DNA from: Pseudomonas vancouverensis
GTDB taxonomy: Bacteria; Pseudomonadota; Gammaproteobacteria; Pseudomonadales; Pseudomonadaceae
Assembly (NCBI RefSeq): GCF_004348895.1
Contig: NZ_RRZK01000036.1
Span: 62,001-126,000 of the forward strand
Length of the DNA: 64,000 bases
Direction of reading: 5' to 3'
Below the pieces are notes generated by a model. It saw only the letters and a program-made list of their open reading frames with translations. It did not search any database and was not told the DNA's origin. Position numbers and translations under genes: made by a program. The first letter of the stretch is position 1. Each line of letters starts with the position of its first letter. Positions 61,512 through 64,000 of the stretch are shown here, piece by piece.

Positions 61512-62345
61512 TCACGCGCGGGCCATCACCAGTCGCGGCACGCTTGCGCTGTGACGGGAGGGTTCGGAGCACATGAGGCTGGTGTCGATATCGGCACCGT
61601 ACAAATCGTTGAGGAACTGGCCACTGAGCTCGGAGCCTGGCCCGTCGAAATGAATCCGCCCGGCCTTGAGCGCAACGGCACGCGGGCAATAGCGGGTGGC
61701 GTAGTCAACTTGATGCAGGGTCACAACCACGGTCTTGCCGTCGCGACGGTTGATGTCGGCGAGTATCTCCATGACCTTGCGCGCCGACTCCGGGTCCAGG
61801 GAGGCGATGGGCTCGTCTGCCAGGATCACTTCGGCGCGCTGGGTCAGCGCCCGGGCAATCGCCACGCGCTGTTGCTGGCCGCCGGACAGCGTGGACGCGC
61901 GCTGCGCCGCCAGATCGGCCAGGCCGACCCGGTCGAGGGATTCCAGGGCGAACTGTTTTTCCTCGGCATTGAACAGGCCGAGGCTGCCACGCCACCGTGG
62001 CATGCGGCCCAGGCAACCGAGTAGCACGTTGTCGAGCACGCTCAGGCGATTGACCAGGTTGAACTGCTGGAAGATGTAGCCAATGTCGGCACGCAGGCGC
62101 CGCACCTTGCCATTGAGCCGTCCCGAGGCTTGCACCTCACGACCCAGCACCTTGACGCTGCCGCCGTTGTTGCGATCGCAACAGGCCAGGCCCGCGAGGT
62201 GCCGCAACAAGGTGGACTTGCCGGAACCGGAAGCGCCAATCAGCGCGACCATCTCACCGGTGGCTATGGTGAGTTCGAGGTCGACCAGTGCGTTTTTACG
62301 CGCAAAAGTCTTGTTCAGATGATCGACATGGATAGCTGTGTTCAT
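61512..62345 (-). CDS. phnC: Phosphonate ABC transporter ATPase PhnC
   Basis: The 277-residue ATPase has Walker A GASGSGKS (37-44), the Q-loop FQQFNLV, signature LSGGQQQR and Walker B VILADEPIASLDPES. The C-terminal tail beyond the ABC fold (about 30 residues) is longer than usual and variable. ATG 62345 has AGAGAAG upstream. It is the first gene of the phn operon; a hairpin and a Pho-box-like site lie in its upstream region. Confidence 0.95.
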   Translation of the reverse strand: MNTAIHVDHLNKTFARKNALVDLELTIATGEMVALIGASGSGKSTLLRHLAGLACCDRNNGGSVKVLGREVQASGRLNGKVRRLRADIGYIFQQFNLVNRLSVLDNVLLGCLGRMPRWRGSLGLFNAEEKQFALESLDRVGLADLAAQRASTLSGGQQQRVAIARALTQRAEVILADEPIASLDPESARKVMEILADINRRDGKTVVVTLHQVDYATRYCPRAVALKAGRIHFDGPGSELSGQFLNDLYGADIDTSLMCSEPSRHSASVPRLVMARA

Positions 62346-62359
62346 GGGCTTCTCTGTCA

Positions 62360-62397
62360 GGTTGAACAGCCATCCGTGGCTGCATTTGAGTTCAACC
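62360..62397 (-). promoter_or_regulatory. Nested hairpin in the phnC leader
   Basis: GGTTGAAC (62397-62390) pairs with GTTCAACC (62367-62360), and inside the loop AGCCA pairs with TGGCT (62381-62368). The structure ends about 14 nt before the phnC start, close to its SD. Confidence 0.55.
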
Positions 62398-62458
62398 GAC
62401 TGTAGGCACGGGGCGTGTCAGCCCTATGACTTGCACAAGTCCTGCGGTGGACCATTTG

Positions 62459-62476
62459 ATGAAGGTTTTGTGAAAG
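62459..62476 (-). promoter_or_regulatory. Pho-box-like sequence upstream of phnC
   Basis: On the minus strand CTTTCAC-AAAA-CCTTCAT fits the PhoB consensus of two CTGTCAT repeats with a 4-bp spacer, 5 of 7 matches in each half. It lies about 114 bp before the start. I could not identify a good -10 at the usual distance. Confidence 0.45.
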
Positions 62477-62514
62477 GTTGAGGTGGCTTTTTGATATGGA
62501 ATGCCTTGCATTCC

Positions 62515-62900
62515 TTGTGGGAGCGAGCTTGCTCCGGGCGGCGTTCCGACGATGGCTTTGTGCTGGGCGTTTTTTGTTGGGTGTACACATCCGTTGCTGC
62601 GGTAACGGCCGCTTGGGGTTCCGCTCTTACAGCGGGTTACTTGGAAAAACGGAACGCCGCCCGGCCCCAAGTAACCAAGCGCTTTTGCCCCTTTCGTTCG
62701 GTGCCTCGCCTAGGCTCGGCATGCCCTCGCTCCGGTCCTGCTCCGTGGGCCCGCCACCATCGGCCATCCATGGCCGGGGGCGGCTACCGCGGCATCCCTG
62801 CCGCGGTGCCCACTGCGCAGAACCTCCACTCGGCCTCTCGAGGGGGCGTGTACCGCAACAGCCAAAGCGAAGCGGCCTACCGGCCGGCCTGATTGAGAGT
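62515..62900. repeat. Non-coding Pseudomonas repeat block, left part
   Basis: A REP fragment (GTGGGAGCGAGCTTGCTCCG, 62518-62537) is followed by a block beginning CATCCGTTGCTGCGGTAACG at 62588. This block recurs degenerately at 37.66 kb and inverted at 63.43 kb. The rest, to about 62890, is open in several frames but reads as low-complexity Pro/Arg/Ser chains without SD sites, so I do not call a gene. Confidence 0.7.
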
Positions 62901-62924
62901 GTTGCCCGGCAGTGATAATTGGGT

Positions 62925-63104
62925 CGGCTGGTAGGCCGCCTTCGCGGGCAAGCCCGCTCCCACAGGGTTCGCGTTCAGCCGCAAGATTCAGGTTGGCTCG
63001 CAGGGTCTCATCGCCAGCAGGCTGGCTCCCACAGTGGGATCGAGTGTGGTCGTGAGATCAGGTCGGCTGTCAGGCCGTCATCGCCAGCAAGCCGGCTCTT
63101 ACAG
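62925..63104. repeat. Three tandem REP-containing units of about 70 bp
   Basis: Three same-direction REP cores end in (C/T)CTTACAG or CTCCCACAG at 62965, 63034 and 63104, so their period is 69-70 bp. Units 1 and 3 share the preceding GGTCGGCTG and AGGCCG segments, and unit 2 has a diverged version. Confidence 0.75.
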
Positions 63105-63179
63105 AAGAGCAGAGCGCAAGGCAGATGGGCTGACGCCCACGCTCCTCACCACTCAACAGGATGAGCGTTAGCTCGGCTG

Positions 63180-63480
63180 CAGCTTTTGATCTGTAGGCCC
63201 CGTCGGCAGGCTGAGTGGAGGGGTTTATCCGGGGGTGGGAGCGCAGCGACCGTTTGGCGCAGCCAAACACATCGAGAGGAGGTGCAGCGAAGCAAACCGT
63301 AGGCGATGCCCCCGGATGAATCCCGGAGCGAAGGGACCCCGAGCCTTAGCGAGGGGCCGAACGCTGGGGCAAGCGTTTTTTTGCTTACTTTTTTTAGGCG
63401 TTTGTAAAAAAGTGAGTCGCCGTAAGGGCGAAACCCTAAGCCGCCGTGACCGCAGCAATGGATATGTACCCAGTCAAAAA
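63180..63480. repeat. Non-coding Pseudomonas repeat block, right part
   Basis: GC-rich, A/G-biased sequence with TTTATCCGGGGGTGGGAGCG at 63223 and a T-rich tract at 63375-63400. It ends in CCGCAGCAATGGATATGTAC (63450-63469), the inverted counterpart of the sequence at 62.58 kb. No gene is supported. Confidence 0.65.
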
Positions 63481-63559
63481 AGACAGCCCACCACGCAGAT
63501 CAAGGCGAAACGACTTTCCCAAAAGCCACAAAAAAGGCGACCCAAAGGCCGCCTCATTG

Positions 63560-63967
63560 TCACTCACCAAACTGCCGCCCCAACCCACCGGGAACCCCAT
63601 GAATATCGGTTTCCTCCCAAGGCCCGTTAGGACTGATCGACCGGCTCCAGCCATTATTCCAGCGGTAATAAGTCCGCTGCCGATAAAAAGTATTGGGCTG
63701 ATCCTCCAACACATACACCCCAAGCTTCGGATCCCAATGGCTGCTCCCCCCAGGTGGCGGGGCAAAGCTGGCGGACGTACGCGGCAACGGCTTGGCAGGC
63801 TTGCTCGGCGCACTCGGCTTGCCCGGCGAAGGGGACGTCGATGGCGTCGGACTGGGCTGTGTCCGCGGAATTGGCTCAGGCGACTCCTGCTGCGGTGGCC
63901 GCTGGACCGCACAAGCGCTTAACCCCAAAACAACACTGAGCAGGGTGATGCGAGCGAATGCGGTCAT
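63560..63967 (-). CDS. Small proline-rich putative lipoprotein
   Basis: The 135-residue protein has a signal peptide with lipobox LSAC (C19). A linker rich in Pro, Ser, Thr and Lys (about residues 24-66) leads to a compact C-terminal domain with aromatic-rich segments KLGVYVLEDQPNTFY, YYRWNNGWSRS and GPWEE. The linker suggests a tether reaching from the outer membrane. AGGAAAA lies 6 nt before the ATG. I do not recognise a named family; similar YxW-type lipoproteins are common in pseudomonads. Confidence 0.75.
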   Translation of the reverse strand: MTAFARITLLSVVLGLSACAVQRPPQQESPEPIPRTQPSPTPSTSPSPGKPSAPSKPAKPLPRTSASFAPPPGGSSHWDPKLGVYVLEDQPNTFYRQRTYYRWNNGWSRSISPNGPWEETDIHGVPGGLGRQFGE

Positions 63968-64000
63968 GATGCGTTTTCCTGTTATTGGTCCGGGCTGTCG

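Noticed and set aside
62478..62915. Overlapping open frames of 130-145 codons in the repeat island
   Set aside because: They consist of Pro/Arg/Ser/Gly-rich translations of a repeat, lack convincing SD sites, and occur in several frames at once.
63446..63922. 158-codon frames on both strands across the last gene
   Set aside because: They are GC-rich shadows of the lipoprotein gene, which has a signal peptide, lipobox and SD.
1..64000. CRISPR array
   Set aside because: The only repeated short units are REP/REPIN palindromes and the 70-bp units near 63 kb, which lack uniform repeats with unique spacers, and no cas genes are present.
1..64000. Prophage, insertion sequence, tRNA or rRNA genes
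   Set aside because: No transposase, integrase, phage structural gene or cloverleaf sequence was recognised in any gap.

Overview
The window is 64 kb of gamma-proteobacterial chromosome and reads as a Pseudomonas of the fluorescens/putida type. This rests on the high-GC codon usage, the 83-residue OprI lipoprotein, EF-P with Arg32 next to its rhamnosyltransferase EarP, the sagS-ospR-gpx neighbourhood known from P. aeruginosa, and many Pseudomonas-type REP/REPIN elements (GGAGCGAGCTTGCTCGCTCC and GAGGGAGCTTGCTCCC families). Coding density is high. I see no tRNA, rRNA, CRISPR array, prophage or insertion sequence. Names of P. aeruginosa counterparts are from memory of gene families and synteny, not from a search.

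Layout. 1-6.2 kb: a BvgS-like hybrid sensor kinase, cut by the left edge, followed by a Cache-HAMP-GAF-HD-GYP cyclic-di-GMP phosphodiesterase. 6.2-13 kb: free-methionine-R-sulfoxide reductase with a DUF815 ATPase, the SagS-like hybrid kinase, the thiol-based regulator OspR overlapping glutathione peroxidase, MsrB and the aminotransferase AlaA. 13-22.5 kb: HtpX, thiopurine methyltransferase, a DODA-type dioxygenase, the DEAD-box helicase DeaD with a long structured leader, a crotonase, a spermidine-synthase-like protein, class II DAHP synthase and a YcaQ-like DNA glycosylase. 22.5-29.5 kb: a DUF1127 protein, two LysR regulators, a TauE/SafE exporter, OhrR-Ohr, EarP-EF-P and a two-gene unit with a Gre-like factor. 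29.5-37.5 kb: CysB, a universal stress protein, a 5'-nucleotidase, a PanE-like reductase, a thioredoxin-like protein, a PilZ-like protein, class I DAHP synthase, a GNAT enzyme, OprI and an L,D-transpeptidase.

37.8-48.3 kb is a metabolic block. GlcG is divergent from gcl-hyi-glxR-ttuD-pyk, which turns two glyoxylate into glycerate, phosphoglycerate and finally (via pyk) pyruvate. A urea transporter, a voltage-gated-type K+ channel and a sulfate-binding protein follow. Two identical TTGTATACAA palindromes sit in the glcG/gcl intergenic region, and three REPIN-like elements lie between genes of the block. 48.3-51.8 kb holds a lipoprotein, a DUF5666 protein, an MFS transporter and a short-chain dehydrogenase.

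51.9-62.3 kb is a complete minus-strand C-P lyase operon in transcription order phnC-D-E-F-G-H-I-J-K-L-M-N-P. It has a Pho-box-like sequence, a long leader hairpin, a 30-bp palindrome between phnD and phnE, and a terminator-like hairpin plus a HutC-type operator at phnE/phnF. 62.4-63.55 kb is a non-coding island built of Pseudomonas repeats, and a small proline-rich lipoprotein gene closes the window.

Most genes are core Pseudomonas genes. I do not see a convincing undescribed multi-gene system. The most useful leads are regulatory: the twin operators, the phn junction signals, a terminator-like hairpin just upstream of msrB and a cluster of hairpins upstream of oprI. Protein oddities are the enlarged HD-GYP domain and the Gre-like protein with an altered acidic tip.
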